DNA from: Pseudozobellia sp. WGM2
GTDB lineage: Bacteria > Bacteroidota > Bacteroidia > Flavobacteriales > Flavobacteriaceae
NCBI RefSeq assembly: GCF_017810075.1
Contig: NZ_JADNYK010000005.1
Location: 186,001 to 250,000 of the forward strand
Direction of reading: 5' to 3'
Length of the DNA: 64,000 bases
Under the pieces are notes generated by a model, which saw nothing but the letters and a program-made list of their open reading frames with translations, made no database searches and was not told the origin of the DNA. The translations under genes were made by a program, and so were the position numbers. Shown here one piece after another: positions 63,471 to 64,000 of the stretch (the first letter of the stretch is position 1; every line of letters begins with the position of its first letter).

Positions 63471-63998
63471 TTAATTTCTTCTGCTACTTGAAGAGCTTGA
63501 TCTAGAGGCGCCACCAGAAGACCTGCTTGAACTACTGCTTCGACCTGAACTATAACTTGAAGACCTACTGGTGCTACCAGATGACCTATAGCTACTTGAA
63601 CGGGGAGCTGTACTTCTATAGCTTTGAGAACTTCTTGAAGTCGAACTTCGTGTAGTGGTGCTATTGCTACGTGACGTAGATGACCCACTTCGGTAAGTGC
63701 TGCTTCTTGGCGTTGTACTTCTATAAGTTTGTGAGCTTCTTGAAGAGCTGTTGTAACTTGGTGTAGACCTCGTACTTCTGCTGGTACGGTATAATCTGTT
63801 TTGGTCAACACCCACAGTTTGCCTAGATGCCGAAGAACTATTATTTCTACTATAATTTGATGAACTACGAGAAGTTGCCGTTCTATTTGCTCCTGTTCTT
63901 GTGGTGTTACCCGCATATCGAGAAGAAACTCGGTTTCTGTTGTTAGAAGCTAGAGCAGTATTAGAGTTGTTTCCGGTAATTGTATTTGTGTTATAACC
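63471..63998 (-). CDS. Ser/Arg/Thr-rich low-complexity protein, 5' end beyond the window
   Basis: On the minus strand the frame is open to the window edge and ends at TAA (63473-63471), giving 175 residues here. It contains TSRSTRST, SSRSSQTYRST, RSSSYSSGRSS and ends SSSSSSRRN; Ser, Arg, Thr and Tyr dominate. There is no recognisable domain in the visible part. A GTG at 63815 is only an internal codon, since the frame continues upstream without a stop. The C terminus looks like a disordered, basic tail. It precedes the FadL-like porin gene in the same direction and may be secreted; its N terminus must be seen to judge. Confidence 0.75.
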   Translation of the reverse strand, partial: GYNTNTITGNNSNTALASNNRNRVSSRYAGNTTRTGANRTATSRSSSNYSRNNSSSASRQTVGVDQNRLYRTSRSTRSTPSYNSSSRSSQTYRSTTPRSSTYRSGSSTSRSNSTTTRSSTSRSSQSYRSTAPRSSSYRSSGSTSRSSSYSSGRSSSSSRSSGGASRSSSSSSRRN

Positions 63999-64000
63999 AC

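Noticed and set aside
63431-63916. 161-codon open frame overlapping the Ser/Arg-rich gene
   Set aside because: It is a shadow in another frame of the repetitive sequence; the Ser/Arg-rich frame runs to the window edge and has a proper stop.

Overview
The window looks like chromosomal DNA of a member of the Flavobacteriaceae (Bacteroidota), probably marine. Supporting signs are a tmRNA whose tag ends in YALAA, type IX secretion (T9SS) type B sorting proteins, a fused SecD-SecF, many SusD-free TonB-type and FadL-type outer-membrane proteins, near absence of Shine-Dalgarno sites, and several upstream regions with a perfect TAnnTTTG (-7) promoter element. Three FGly-type sulfatases suggest a diet of sulfated polysaccharide. 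The genus is not decided by the sequence; a Zobellia/Maribacter/Arenibacter-like organism is my inference.

Layout. 1-3165: the tail of an unidentified gene, the ssrA (tmRNA) gene on the minus strand with partial copies of its 3' end beyond it (an integration-site scar), a saccharopine dehydrogenase-like gene, then about 700 bp of non-coding repeats and a 7-bp satellite. 3159-15923: lipoprotein sulfatase, PHP phosphoesterase, outer-membrane phospholipase A, a TPR histidine kinase with LytTR regulator, two NTF2/SnoaL-like secreted proteins, a second sulfatase and a TM-helix (MscS-like) membrane protein. 15954-20551: a siderophore-uptake operon (TonB receptor, DUF3325, DUF3649, PepSY reductase-like protein). 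20677-29840: kdsA, typA, an SDR, a lipoprotein, polyphosphate glucokinase, a third sulfatase, a membrane-Nudix fusion and ftsE. 30078-37748: a 1007-residue TPR protein paired with an outer-membrane beta-barrel, a diheme lipoprotein with thrombospondin type 3 repeats, and an OmpA-family protein. 37745-42679: NIPSNAP, an XRE/DUF2975 pair, a NYN-LOTUS protein, a frameshifted small secreted protein, a decayed amidohydrolase and DUF2911. 42920-52350: asnB, gyrB, a lipoprotein, mdh, a SecD-like small protein and secDF. 52434-58262 (minus strand): folE, cysS, yidD, lgt, DUF192, GNAT acetyltransferase and a two-domain ABC ATPase. 58474-64000: two paralogous T9SS type B proteins, a FadL-like porin and a Ser/Arg-rich protein cut by the window edge.

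How the parts fit together: most of the window is housekeeping (translation rescue, gyrase, Sec export, lipoprotein maturation, folate, LPS precursor) interleaved with envelope and nutrient functions. Lgt, YidD and SecDF serve the many lipoproteins and outer-membrane proteins encoded here. The accessory or odd content lies in four places: the ssrA integration scar at the left edge, the repeat-rich gap at 2449-3165, the decaying locus at 40455-41991, and small proteins with unusual architecture (Nudix fusion, stand-alone SecD-like domain). I found no CRISPR array, no intact transposase or integrase, and no complete defence system.
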